From Campylobacter insulaenigrae NCTC 12927 (GTDB lineage Bacteria > Campylobacterota > Campylobacteria > Campylobacterales > Campylobacteraceae): a stretch of 64,000 nt of DNA. Made by a program: the position numbers and the translations under genes. The number at the start of each line of letters is the position of its first letter. Positions within the stretch are counted from its first letter, which is position 1. Below the pieces are notes generated by a model that saw nothing but the letters and a program-made list of their open reading frames with translations, was not told the origin of the DNA and ran no database searches. Positions 11,056 to 19,882 of the stretch are shown piece by piece. The DNA lies in assembly GCF_000816185.1 (NCBI RefSeq), contig NZ_CP007770.1, positions 558,001 to 622,000 of the forward strand, written 5' to 3'.

Positions 11056-12155
11056 TTTTTAAAGCGCATGATATCATTGTAGGTTACAAAAATCATTAAG
11101 GTTAAAAGTAAAGCCATTCCAATATAGTTTAAATACTCAAAACATATACGAGGAACTTCTTTTCTAAAAATTAATTCATAGAGATTAAAAAGTATATGTC
11201 CTCCATCTAAAGCAGGAATTGGTAACAAATTTAATACCCCAAGATTAATGGAGATAAGAGCAGTAATTAAAAATAATACAACTATTCCGCTATGAGTTGC
11301 TTTGGAAGTTATATCGACCATGGTTATTATACCGCCCATATTTTTTGGATCAAGTTCCCCACTTATAATTTTTGCTAAACCTTTAAATATAAGCAATGAG
11401 GCATCTAAACTTTCATTATAAGCATATTTTATACTAGATAAACCTTGATGATAAATAGTGACGAATTCATTTTTTGGAGCAATTCCAATCAATGGTTTTT
11501 GAATTTTTTGATAGAATTCATTATATCCTTCATCCATTTGTGGTGTTAGTTGAGTGTTAAAAATATATCCATTTCTTTCTATGGTTAAAGTGGTTTTATT
11601 AAGACTAATTAATTTACTAATTTCTTCAAAATTTTGAATTTTAATCCCATTTATAGCAAGAATTTTATCATTGATTTGTAGATTTGCTTTGCTTGCAGCA
11701 GAATTGGGTGCTATGTGACCGATAATGGGAGCTATCTTTTGTACTCCTAAAAAAGCAATAACAATATATAATAAAAATGCTAGAAAAAAATTAAAAAAAG
11801 GTCCAGCAAATAATATATATATTTTTTGTAAAGGTTTTAAAGTGCTGTAGTTATGCTGTTTGAAATCTTGATTAGCAGGGTTAAGGTCATCTTGACCTTT
11901 CAATTTTACATATCCTCCAAATGGTAAAGCTGAAATGCGATATTCAGTATTTTTGTAAAATTTAGAGTAAATCGCTTTTCCAAAACCTATACTAAAAATT
12001 TCTACATCAACTTTCATATGTCTTGCTGCTAAAAAATGTCCCAATTCGTGAAAAAAAATTAGAAAAGATAAAATAAAAAGTGTGATTAAAAAACTAAATG
12101 AATAAAATTTTAATCCAATTGCAAGAATAATAAACAAAAAAATATATGATTTCAA
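11052..12155 (-). CDS. rseP: RIP metalloprotease (site-2 protease)
   Basis: An inner-membrane zinc protease that cleaves transmembrane segments, in the RseP/M50B family. It has the HELGH zinc motif at residues 36-40 in the first membrane segment, a PDZ domain in the middle (I-N-D-K-I-L-A-I-N-G-I-K) and the second metal motif N-L-L-P-I-P-A-L-D-G-G-H near the C-terminus, within 367 residues. Translation starts at TTG 12155, supported by AAGGA just upstream. It lies two bases after pgsA. Substrates in Campylobacter are not obvious from the sequence; no sigma-E/RseA pair is present here. Confidence 0.93.
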   Translation of the reverse strand: MKSYIFLFIILAIGLKFYSFSFLITLFILSFLIFFHELGHFLAARHMKVDVEIFSIGFGKAIYSKFYKNTEYRISALPFGGYVKLKGQDDLNPANQDFKQHNYSTLKPLQKIYILFAGPFFNFFLAFLLYIVIAFLGVQKIAPIIGHIAPNSAASKANLQINDKILAINGIKIQNFEEISKLISLNKTTLTIERNGYIFNTQLTPQMDEGYNEFYQKIQKPLIGIAPKNEFVTIYHQGLSSIKYAYNESLDASLLIFKGLAKIISGELDPKNMGGIITMVDITSKATHSGIVVLFLITALISINLGVLNLLPIPALDGGHILFNLYELIFRKEVPRICFEYLNYIGMALLLTLMIFVTYNDIMRFKN

Positions 12156-12157
12156 AA

Positions 12158-12691
12158 TTATCCTTTTGATTTGATATGTTTCATATAAGCTAAGATATAT
12201 TCACAACCAGAATAAAGTGTTAAAATCAGTGCTAGCAAAAGCAATTCATGAGCGAAAGGCCATTCCATAATCAAAAATATAATAGAAATAATTTGAAATG
12301 TTGTTTTGATTTTTCCTGCAAATGAGGCACTAACATCAAATTGCTCACTTACCATAATAACTCTAAAACCTGTAATAAAAAATTCTCTCACTAGTATAAC
12401 GTAAATTACCCATGGGTCGGCTTTGTGTGTAAGTAATAGCCCTAAAAATGCAGCCAGAATTAACATTTTATCTGCTAAAGGATCGATGATTGATCCTAAT
12501 TTAGTTGTCTGATTCCACATTCTTGCGATATAACCATCAAAAAAATCAGTAAGTGCGGCGACACTAAATATCACACAAGCAAAATAATTAATCCAGCTAG
12601 GATGAATGCCTTCAAAATCATTAATAAGTAAAAAAAATAAAATCGGCGAAAGCAATATCCTGATAATAGCTAGAATATTAGGTAAATTCAT
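12158..12691 (-). CDS. pgsA: CDP-diacylglycerol-glycerol-3-phosphate 3-phosphatidyltransferase
   Basis: An integral membrane enzyme that makes phosphatidylglycerophosphate, the first committed step to phosphatidylglycerol. The CDP-alcohol phosphatidyltransferase motif is complete (D-G-Y-I-A-R, then G-S-I-I-D-P-L-A-D-K), with four or five membrane segments in 177 residues. I chose ATG 12691 rather than the TTG two codons upstream, as family members begin MNLPN. It follows the FabL-like gene and precedes rseP, so three membrane or lipid genes are grouped. Confidence 0.92.
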   Translation of the reverse strand: MNLPNILAIIRILLSPILFFLLINDFEGIHPSWINYFACVIFSVAALTDFFDGYIARMWNQTTKLGSIIDPLADKMLILAAFLGLLLTHKADPWVIYVILVREFFITGFRVIMVSEQFDVSASFAGKIKTTFQIISIIFLIMEWPFAHELLLLALILTLYSGCEYILAYMKHIKSKG

Positions 12692-12717
12692 TAACAAAAA
12701 ACCTTAACCAAACTAGA

Positions 12718-13497
12718 TTATTTAAAAGTAGTTCCACCATCAACTATTAGAGTATGGCCTGTTATCCAATTTGCTTTATCTGAACATAAAAATAAACAAG
12801 CTCCAGCTAGATCTTGAGGTTCTCCTATGCGATTTAAGGGGCTAAGATTGATAGTTGCATTTTTTACTTCTTCATAATTAGTAAATGCCTTTAAAGCATC
12901 AGTATCAATTGGGCCACCGCTTACTATATTTACACGAATATTTTTAGGACCAAGTTCCGTTGCTGCATAGCGTGCCATAGCTTCTACTGCAGCTTTTGCT
13001 GTACCGTGTCCTGCATAGTTTTCTATATGAACTAAATTTCCAGTAGAAGAGATAGAAAGTATACTACCACCACCATTTTTTTCCATTCGTTTTGCTGATT
13101 CTTGAGCACCAACTACAAAAGCATTTACCGTAGCTGTAAAAATATTGTTAATACCGCGAGGTTTGAGTTTCATAAATTTAGTATAACCACCTACTACTGC
13201 ACGACCTGAAATAATAGCGTTGGAAATAAAAAAATCTATTCTATCAAAATCTTGATCTATTTTTTCAAATAAATCCTTATAAGTTTCAGGTTCAAGTATA
13301 TTAAATTCATAAGCTTTTGCTTTAATTTGATAATTTTTTTCTAAATCTTTTACGATATCTTGTGCTAAATCAGCGTTGGAATTATATGTAAATGCTACAT
13401 TTGCACCAGCTTTTGCAAATTCATATACTATAGCTTTTCCAATACCTCTTGTTCCACCGCTAATTACTAAAGTTTTATTTTTAAAAAAATTGTCCAT
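12718..13497 (-). CDS. FabL-type enoyl-[ACP] reductase-like SDR
   Basis: A 259-residue short-chain dehydrogenase with GGTRGIGK at residues 14-21. Its active site is Tyr-161 and Lys-168 separated by six residues (YAGHGTAK), not the Tyr-x3-Lys of ordinary SDRs. The Tyr-x6-Lys spacing marks enoyl-ACP reductases of the FabI and FabL types. The VSGGPIDTDALK stretch and the C-terminal I-V-D-G-G ending closely recall Bacillus subtilis FabL from memory. The predicted reaction is NADPH-dependent reduction of trans-2-enoyl-ACP in fatty acid elongation. It overlaps dapA by one base and sits upstream of pgsA. Campylobacter also has a separate FabI, so this may be a second reductase; activity is untested here. 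Confidence 0.75.
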   Translation of the reverse strand: MDNFFKNKTLVISGGTRGIGKAIVYEFAKAGANVAFTYNSNADLAQDIVKDLEKNYQIKAKAYEFNILEPETYKDLFEKIDQDFDRIDFFISNAIISGRAVVGGYTKFMKLKPRGINNIFTATVNAFVVGAQESAKRMEKNGGGSILSISSTGNLVHIENYAGHGTAKAAVEAMARYAATELGPKNIRVNIVSGGPIDTDALKAFTNYEEVKNATINLSPLNRIGEPQDLAGACLFLCSDKANWITGHTLIVDGGTTFK

Positions 13498-14393
13498 TAA
13501 AATCCTTCTATATTATAGTTTTTCATAATCGTTTCTATTTTTGTTAAATTGCAATCACTCGGCTTGCAAAGTGGTAATCTATACTCTAAAGTAGGGATTA
13601 ATCCTGCTACATACATTGCTGCTTTTATAGGTATGGGATTGCTCTCACAAAATAAAATTTTGTTAATGTTGTACAACTCATCGTTAATTTTTTTAGCTTC
13701 ATTAAATTTTTCATTTAAAGCTAAGTGTGTTAATTTTGAAATCATATCAGGAAGTAGATTTGAAGTAACTGAAATTACACCCTTTCCACCATTGGAAAGT
13801 ATAGGATAATTAATTGCATCTTCACCACTTAAAAGTATTATTTTTGATTCATGCGCTAATAAATCAACACATTTGTCAATACTCCCACTAGCTTCTTTTA
13901 CGCCATAAATATTATCGCAATCTCTGAATAATCTAATAATAGTTTCTGTATGCAAATCGCATCCAGTTCTTCCTGGAACATTGTACAAGCAAACTGGGAT
14001 ATCAACACTTTTAGCAATTTCTTTATAGTGAAGATATAATCCTTCTTGAGTTGGTTTGTTGTAATATGGTGTAACACTCAAAATTCCATCAGCTCCATTA
14101 TCTCTAGCAAATTTAGCTAGTCCTACAGCTTCGTGTGTAGCATTAGATCCAGCTCCAGCTAAAACTTTTACATTGCTATCTTTGCAAGCATCTACGGCTA
14201 TTTCTATACAAATTCGATGTTCTTCATGTGTAAGAGTAGCACTTTCTCCTGTGGTGCCAACTGGAACAACGGCATTTATCCCATTTTTAACTTGTCTTTT
14301 TATAAGTTTGTAGTAAGTTTGTTCGTCTAATTTTCCATTTTTAAATGGTGTAATCAATGCTGTCATTGCACCTATGATGATATTTTCATTCAT
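13497..14393 (-). CDS. dapA: 4-hydroxy-tetrahydrodipicolinate synthase
   Basis: DapA condenses pyruvate with aspartate semialdehyde, opening the diaminopimelate/lysine branch that supplies peptidoglycan. The 298-residue TIM barrel shows all key residues: Schiff-base Lys-166 in GVKEASG, Tyr-137 in LYNVPGRTG, and the VGTTGE loop with Thr-47 and Thr-48. Length is standard. It overlaps the upstream M16 protease gene by four bases and the FabL-like gene by one base. Aspartokinase (lysC) for the same pathway lies far away at 62536. Confidence 0.97.
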   Translation of the reverse strand: MNENIIIGAMTALITPFKNGKLDEQTYYKLIKRQVKNGINAVVPVGTTGESATLTHEEHRICIEIAVDACKDSNVKVLAGAGSNATHEAVGLAKFARDNGADGILSVTPYYNKPTQEGLYLHYKEIAKSVDIPVCLYNVPGRTGCDLHTETIIRLFRDCDNIYGVKEASGSIDKCVDLLAHESKIILLSGEDAINYPILSNGGKGVISVTSNLLPDMISKLTHLALNEKFNEAKKINDELYNINKILFCESNPIPIKAAMYVAGLIPTLEYRLPLCKPSDCNLTKIETIMKNYNIEGF

Positions 14394-15637
14394 TTCTCAT
14401 CCTTTTTTAAAATGATAGTTGTAGATGTATTTGCATTAAAATATTTTTTAGCACAATCTACTAAATCCTGCTTGTTTAATGCATTAATATTTTCTTCATA
14501 TTTAAGTAAAGGTTTTAAATCACCTTTTGCAAGATAAGATCCGTAGATATTTGCAACGGAGGTAGCATTATTTAATGCAAAAATAATATCACTTTTGACG
14601 TTATTTTTAATTTTTTCTAATATTTCATCATCAAATTTGGCATCTTTTATGTCGTTGATGATGTTTAGAAGTTCCTTTTCGACTTCAATTGCGTCAATAT
14701 TTTCATTACAAATACAGATAAAAATAAATAAATTCTCATCAATACTATCGTTGATATATGCGTAAAATTCATTAATTAAGCCTAATTTATCTACTAAAAT
14801 TTCGCTAATTAATGAGCTTTTTCCGCTTCCTAAAAAATCACTTAATGCATAAAGTTTAGGTATATCTTCGTGATTAAACGGAGGAATTTTGTACGCTAGG
14901 GCTAATAATTGAGTATCATTGTCTTTGTGTAAAATTACGCGTTTAGCGCCATTTTGAATCGGTTCTTTTTCATGGATTTGTGGAATATCTTTGGTATTTT
15001 TTATATGATTAAAATGTTTCTTTGCAAGTTTAAAAACTTCATCTTCATCAATATCTCCACTTACGATCAAAATAGCATTTTTAGGTTGATAAAATTTTTG
15101 ATGAAAATCTTTAATATCGTTTATGGTCCAGTTTTCAATGTCCTCAAAAAATCCTATAGGGGTCCAATGATATGGATGATATGAGAATGCATGATTATAT
15201 AAATTAAAATATAAATATCCTAAAGGATTATTATCTGTTCGCCATCTTCTTTCTTCTAAAACGACATCTCTTTCAGGTTGAAATTCTTTATCATTTAGAT
15301 TTAAATTTTGCATTAGTTCGGCAAACAGCCATAAAGATTTATCTAGATTTTCATTAGAACATTTTATGAAATAATGCGTGTAATCAAATCCAGTACTTGC
15401 GTTATCTATGCCACCAAAGCCTTTGACGATTTCATCAAATTCTCCAGCTTTTAAATTTTTAGTGCTTTTAAAATTTAAGTGTTCAAGCATATGAGCTATC
15501 CCACTTTTACCCATTTTTTCATTTCTTGAGCCAACTTTATAAAAAATATCAACACTAATAACCCCGCTTTTTTTATTGATTGGAAAAGTATAGACATCTA
15601 GTTGATTATCAAGAGTTATTTTCTTATATTCAATCAT
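14390..15637 (-). CDS. M16-family zinc protease
   Basis: The 415-residue protein has the inverted zinc motif HMLEH at residues 49-53 and the downstream glutamate in E-R-D-V-V-L-E-E-R-R, so the active M16 half-domain is present together with its inactive C-terminal half. This is the single-chain size typical of bacterial PqqL/insulinase-like peptidases. No clear signal peptide is visible, so I cannot place it firmly in the cytoplasm or periplasm. It is coupled to pyrD upstream and dapA downstream by four-base overlaps; this order is shared with C. jejuni. The substrate is unknown. Confidence 0.88.
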   Translation of the reverse strand: MIEYKKITLDNQLDVYTFPINKKSGVISVDIFYKVGSRNEKMGKSGIAHMLEHLNFKSTKNLKAGEFDEIVKGFGGIDNASTGFDYTHYFIKCSNENLDKSLWLFAELMQNLNLNDKEFQPERDVVLEERRWRTDNNPLGYLYFNLYNHAFSYHPYHWTPIGFFEDIENWTINDIKDFHQKFYQPKNAILIVSGDIDEDEVFKLAKKHFNHIKNTKDIPQIHEKEPIQNGAKRVILHKDNDTQLLALAYKIPPFNHEDIPKLYALSDFLGSGKSSLISEILVDKLGLINEFYAYINDSIDENLFIFICICNENIDAIEVEKELLNIINDIKDAKFDDEILEKIKNNVKSDIIFALNNATSVANIYGSYLAKGDLKPLLKYEENINALNKQDLVDCAKKYFNANTSTTIILKKDEK

Positions 15638-16695
15638 TTAAAATTCACTCCTATGGCTTCAGATATATGATGAAACCCATCTTGTTTTAAAAGTTCAGCT
15701 AAACCTTCATTTATGTTTTTAACAACTATTGGACCTTTAAAAATTAAAGCTGTATAAATTTGTATTAAGCTTGCACCATTTTTAATTCGTTCGTATGCAA
15801 GTTCAGCACTATCAATACCTCCACTTGCTATAAGAATAGTTTCATTGTATATTTCTTTTGCTACTTCTTTAAAAAAATGTGCGCTTTTTTTAGTAATTAA
15901 TCTTCCGCTAATACCACCGAAAACTCTTGCATTATCAATTAAAGAGTAATCAATGCTAGTATTTGCCATAATAATAGCATCTGCTTGTGATTTTATCGCA
16001 TTTTTACATAGTGAAATAGCATTGTCAATGTTCATATCAGGAGCTATTTTTAACATTATAGGTTTATTGGTAATATTTTTTGCTTCTTTAAAGAGTTCAT
16101 TAACAAATTCTTCGCTTTGTAAATCTCTTAAATTTTTTGTATTAGGAGATGAAATATTAACTACAAAAATATCACATAAATCTTTGAAATCTTTAAATAA
16201 AGTTAAATAATCATCTATAGCATTTTCATTAGGAGTATTTTTATTTTTTCCAATATTTGCAACCAAAGGCACACTAAATGGGTAATTTTTTTTGACATTT
16301 TGAGTTATAGCATCTTTACCTTTATTGTTAAAACCCATAGCATTTTGTATACTTTCTTGTTCTACTAATCTAAAAAGTCTTGGTTTTTCATTTCCACTTT
16401 GAGCTTTTGGAGTAAAAGTTCCATACTCTAAAAAACCAAATCCCATAGCACTTAAAGGTCTAATCATAGTAGCATTTTTATCAAACCCACCAGCTAAGCC
16501 AACTGGATTGTAAAATTGCAAATTAAAAATTTTTTGATGGAGTATTTCATCATTAAATACATATTTTTTTGTGAAAAAACTCATTCCACCTGGGAAAATA
16601 TAATCAAGACCTCGCATACTATACTCTATTAAAGCATGAGCTTTTTCTGGTTCAAGCTTATAAAGTAAAGGTTTTATATTTTCATAACTTATCAT
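15634..16695 (-). CDS. pyrD: dihydroorotate dehydrogenase (quinone, class 2)
   Basis: Oxidises dihydroorotate to orotate in pyrimidine synthesis and passes electrons to the quinone pool. The 353-residue length with an N-terminal helical extension before the FMN barrel (starting near F-Y-N-P-V-G-L-A-G-G) marks the membrane-associated class 2 enzyme. NISSPNTKNLRDLQ carries the catalytic serine segment, and I-A-S-G-G-I and the phosphate-binding Q-I-Y-T-A-L-I segments follow. The ATG at 16695 is preceded by GAGG. It begins a tightly overlapping run to dapA; 60 bases separate it from msbA upstream. Confidence 0.96.
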   Translation of the reverse strand: MISYENIKPLLYKLEPEKAHALIEYSMRGLDYIFPGGMSFFTKKYVFNDEILHQKIFNLQFYNPVGLAGGFDKNATMIRPLSAMGFGFLEYGTFTPKAQSGNEKPRLFRLVEQESIQNAMGFNNKGKDAITQNVKKNYPFSVPLVANIGKNKNTPNENAIDDYLTLFKDFKDLCDIFVVNISSPNTKNLRDLQSEEFVNELFKEAKNITNKPIMLKIAPDMNIDNAISLCKNAIKSQADAIIMANTSIDYSLIDNARVFGGISGRLITKKSAHFFKEVAKEIYNETILIASGGIDSAELAYERIKNGASLIQIYTALIFKGPIVVKNINEGLAELLKQDGFHHISEAIGVNFK

Positions 16696-16755
16696 TATAA
16701 CCTCATAAATGTAATTAGTGTTATTTTACTTAAAATTTTATAATCTTTAGTTTTA

Positions 16756-18507
16756 TTAGGAAATTTTTTCATTCTTTTTCACTTTTTGCTTTAATTTTTG
16801 ATAAATTTCGCAACTTTGTATTAATTCTTCATCGTTTCCAATTGCAGCTATTTTTCCTTTATCAAGTACTGCTATTTTATCTGCATTTTCTATAGTACTC
16901 AATCTATGAGCTATAATCAATATAAGATGGTCGTACTTTAAATTCTCTATAGTTTTAACAATAGCTTTTTCACTTTCATTATCAAGCGCTGAAGTAGCTT
17001 CATCAAAAATTAAAATTTGAGGATTCTTATACAGAGCTCTCGCTATTGCAATACGTTGTTTTTGACCACCTGATAAATTCTTGCCATGTTCTTTAAGTTC
17101 AGCTGTAATTCCTCCAAGTTCTTGAACAAAATCATAAGCATTTGCTTGCTTTAAAACTTCTATAATTCTTTTTTCATCATATTTTTTTGCATAAGCTATG
17201 TTTTGTGCGACAGTATCATTGAATATATAAATATTTTGTGTTACTAAAGAAATGTTTTCTCTTAAACTTGTTATATCAAAACAACTTATATCTTGATTAT
17301 TTATTAAAATTTCTCCGCTATTTTTTTCGTAAAAATACATTAAAAGATTTATAATGGAAGATTTTCCGCCACCACTTGCGCCAACTAAGGCTAAAATCTC
17401 TCCTTTGTTAAGATAAAAATTTATATCTTTTAAAACCATTTTATTTTCATAATAACTTAAAGATACATTTTTAAAGTATATACTTTTAATATCTTTTTGT
17501 AATTTTTTATTTCCTCCACAAATTTGGGGTTTTAAGTCTAATAGATAAAAAGTTCTTTCACTAGCAGCTACAGCAATTTGTAATTTTGTAAAGAGTGATG
17601 AGAGTCTTTTAATCGGGGTATAGGCTAAAAATAGGGCGGTTAAAAAACTAAAAAATGCTCCTATGCTTAGATTTCCATCAATAACTTCTTTTCCACCTAC
17701 AATAATAACAATAGCAACACCAATTGAACCCATAGTTTCCATAAAAGGACTACTTAAAGCCTCTATTCTAATTCCTTTTAAAGCAAACCGACAAACTTCA
17801 TTGTTGCTTTTTGTAAATTTATCCATTTCATTTTTATCAGCATTGTGAGCTTTTATAAGCTCTATATTTGAAAAAATTTCACTTAATCTTGAGATTAAAT
17901 CAGAATTTTTTTCTTGTGTGTTGCGACCTATTTTTTTAATTCTTTTTGCAAATATAGCTAGTGGAATTATTGCCAAAGGAATGACAATTAAGGCAAAAAA
18001 TGCTAATTTAGGACTTTGATAAATCACCACGCCTAAAAGTCCAATTGTTGTAATGCTTTCTCTTAAAATTTCAGGAATTATACTAGAAACTATACTTTGT
18101 AAGGCTCCAATATCTGAAGTGCACCTGCTAATTAATTCCCCGCTTCTATATTTATGAAAAAAATCCATATCTAAGCGCAAGATATTTTGTGTAACAAGCT
18201 CTCTTAATCTTCTTAAAATATCCATTCCAACATAAGAAATATAATAAATTTGCATATATGTTCCAAGATTTTTTAAAAAATAGACTACAATAACAAAAAG
18301 TGGCATATAATAAAGCAAAGCGGTGTTTTTTTCTATAAAAATTTTATTTAAAATAGGTTCTATTATATATGCACTAGCTGCAGTTCCTCCGCTAGCTAAA
18401 AGCATACCTAATATAGCTAGTGTAAAATAAAACCAATATTCTTTATAATAAGGTTTAAAACGTTGTAGTACCTCTTTAAAACTCATCTCCTTGTAATTTT
18501 TATCCAT
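16756..18507 (-). CDS. msbA: lipid A export ATP-binding/permease protein
   Basis: An ABC half-transporter expected to flip lipid A-core across the inner membrane. Six membrane segments occupy the first 310 or so residues, then the nucleotide-binding domain with Walker A GASGGGKSS, the LSGGQKQR signature, Walker [12 protein letters not shown] and the switch His in AHRLST. I chose ATG 18507 (583 residues), preceded by GGGAAAA and overlapping the cysS end by eight bases; an ATG at 18528 deeper inside cysS is an alternative. MsbA versus another type IV exporter is judged from size and from the shared C. jejuni gene order. Confidence 0.88.
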   Translation of the reverse strand: MDKNYKEMSFKEVLQRFKPYYKEYWFYFTLAILGMLLASGGTAASAYIIEPILNKIFIEKNTALLYYMPLFVIVVYFLKNLGTYMQIYYISYVGMDILRRLRELVTQNILRLDMDFFHKYRSGELISRCTSDIGALQSIVSSIIPEILRESITTIGLLGVVIYQSPKLAFFALIVIPLAIIPLAIFAKRIKKIGRNTQEKNSDLISRLSEIFSNIELIKAHNADKNEMDKFTKSNNEVCRFALKGIRIEALSSPFMETMGSIGVAIVIIVGGKEVIDGNLSIGAFFSFLTALFLAYTPIKRLSSLFTKLQIAVAASERTFYLLDLKPQICGGNKKLQKDIKSIYFKNVSLSYYENKMVLKDINFYLNKGEILALVGASGGGKSSIINLLMYFYEKNSGEILINNQDISCFDITSLRENISLVTQNIYIFNDTVAQNIAYAKKYDEKRIIEVLKQANAYDFVQELGGITAELKEHGKNLSGGQKQRIAIARALYKNPQILIFDEATSALDNESEKAIVKTIENLKYDHLILIIAHRLSTIENADKIAVLDKGKIAAIGNDEELIQSCEIYQKLKQKVKKNEKIS

Positions 18508-19882
18508 TTTTTTCCCATATAACGCCATTGGTTGTGTCCATTAAAACGATATTTTCCTGACTCAATTTATCTCTTATTTGATCAGCCAAAGCATAATTTT
18601 TTTCTTTTTTTGCCATATCTCTTAATTTTATTTGTTCTTCAATATAACGACTTTGTGTTTCATTCACACCAAATTGAAAATATTTTATGGTATCAATTTT
18701 TCCTATGCCAAAAATAAAACTAATTTCTTCAATGGCTTCATTTAAAGAATTCTTATAAAATTTATCTTTTGAATTTTGATCTAATTTGTTATTACACTCA
18801 TTAATAAATTCGTCTAAAAGCGCCAATGCTTTAGAGCTATTTAAGTCATCGTTTAAAGCTGTTAATATTTCTTTGGCAATCTGACTTTCGATTTTTGGTT
18901 TTTTATCCTTAAAAGCATTTAAATTTAAACGTTTTTTTAAGCGATAAAATTTATCTAATCTCTTTTTTGCTGCTTTTAAATCTTCTAAAGAATAATTAAA
19001 ATTTGCTCTATAATGAGAGCTTAAAAGATAAAATCTTATAGCTTCTGCGCAAAATATTTTTAAAGAATCTTTTAAGAAGAAACTATTGCCTAAACTTTTA
19101 CTCATTTTTTCACCATTTATTTGAACAAAACCATTGTGGAGCCAAAAATTTGCTAATTCATAGTTGTTTTTGCAACGACATTGACATGCTTCATTCTCAT
19201 GATGCGGAAAAAGCAAATCCATGCCACCAGCATGAATATCAAGCTTATTTTTATAAATACTTTCTATCATTACCACACATTCTGTATGCCATCCAGGTCT
19301 TCCATTACCAAAATTAGCTGTATAAAATTCATCATCAAATTTCCATAAAACAAAATCGCTTGGATTTTTTTTGATAATATTATCTTCCAAACGAGATTGT
19401 GTATCATCTAAATTTCTATTAGAAATACAAAAATATTTTTTATCTTTACTTGTATCAAAATAAATTCCATCATTGAGTTTGTATGCGAAATTTGTATCTA
19501 AAAGAATTTGAATATATTCAATCATTTCTTGAATGTATTCTGTGGCTTTTGGTTTGTGTGTTGGTTCTAAGATATTTAAAGCACGCATATCATCTTCATA
19601 TCTTTTAATATAAAAATTAGTAATATATTCTAAACTTTGATTTTCTTCTTTCATTTTTTTTAAGATTTTATCATCAATATCTGTGTAATTTCTTGTAAAA
19701 ATAACTTCATAATTATTTGCCATTAATACTCTTCTTAAAAGATCAAAACACACACTGCTTCTTGCGTGCCCTAAATGAGCATCATCATATACAGTGGGTC
19801 CACACAGATAAAGATTTACTTTTTTTTCTTCTCGAGAAATAAAAGTGCATTTTTTTTTCAAAACACTATCAAACAATACCAT
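18500..19882 (-). CDS. cysS: cysteinyl-tRNA synthetase
   Basis: A class I synthetase for tRNA-Cys, 460 residues. It shows the zinc-binding Cys-27 in L-Y-L-C-G-P-T, the HIGH-type HLGH at residues 36-39, W-H-T-E-C and H-H-E-N-E zinc ligands, and the KMSKSLGN loop. The start ATG 19882 overlaps the murJ stop (TGATG), so translation is coupled; a GTG one codon upstream is possible but less likely. The C-terminal helical domain is present. Confidence 0.97.
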   Translation of the reverse strand: MVLFDSVLKKKCTFISREEKKVNLYLCGPTVYDDAHLGHARSSVCFDLLRRVLMANNYEVIFTRNYTDIDDKILKKMKEENQSLEYITNFYIKRYEDDMRALNILEPTHKPKATEYIQEMIEYIQILLDTNFAYKLNDGIYFDTSKDKKYFCISNRNLDDTQSRLEDNIIKKNPSDFVLWKFDDEFYTANFGNGRPGWHTECVVMIESIYKNKLDIHAGGMDLLFPHHENEACQCRCKNNYELANFWLHNGFVQINGEKMSKSLGNSFFLKDSLKIFCAEAIRFYLLSSHYRANFNYSLEDLKAAKKRLDKFYRLKKRLNLNAFKDKKPKIESQIAKEILTALNDDLNSSKALALLDEFINECNNKLDQNSKDKFYKNSLNEAIEEISFIFGIGKIDTIKYFQFGVNETQSRYIEEQIKLRDMAKKEKNYALADQIRDKLSQENIVLMDTTNGVIWEKNG

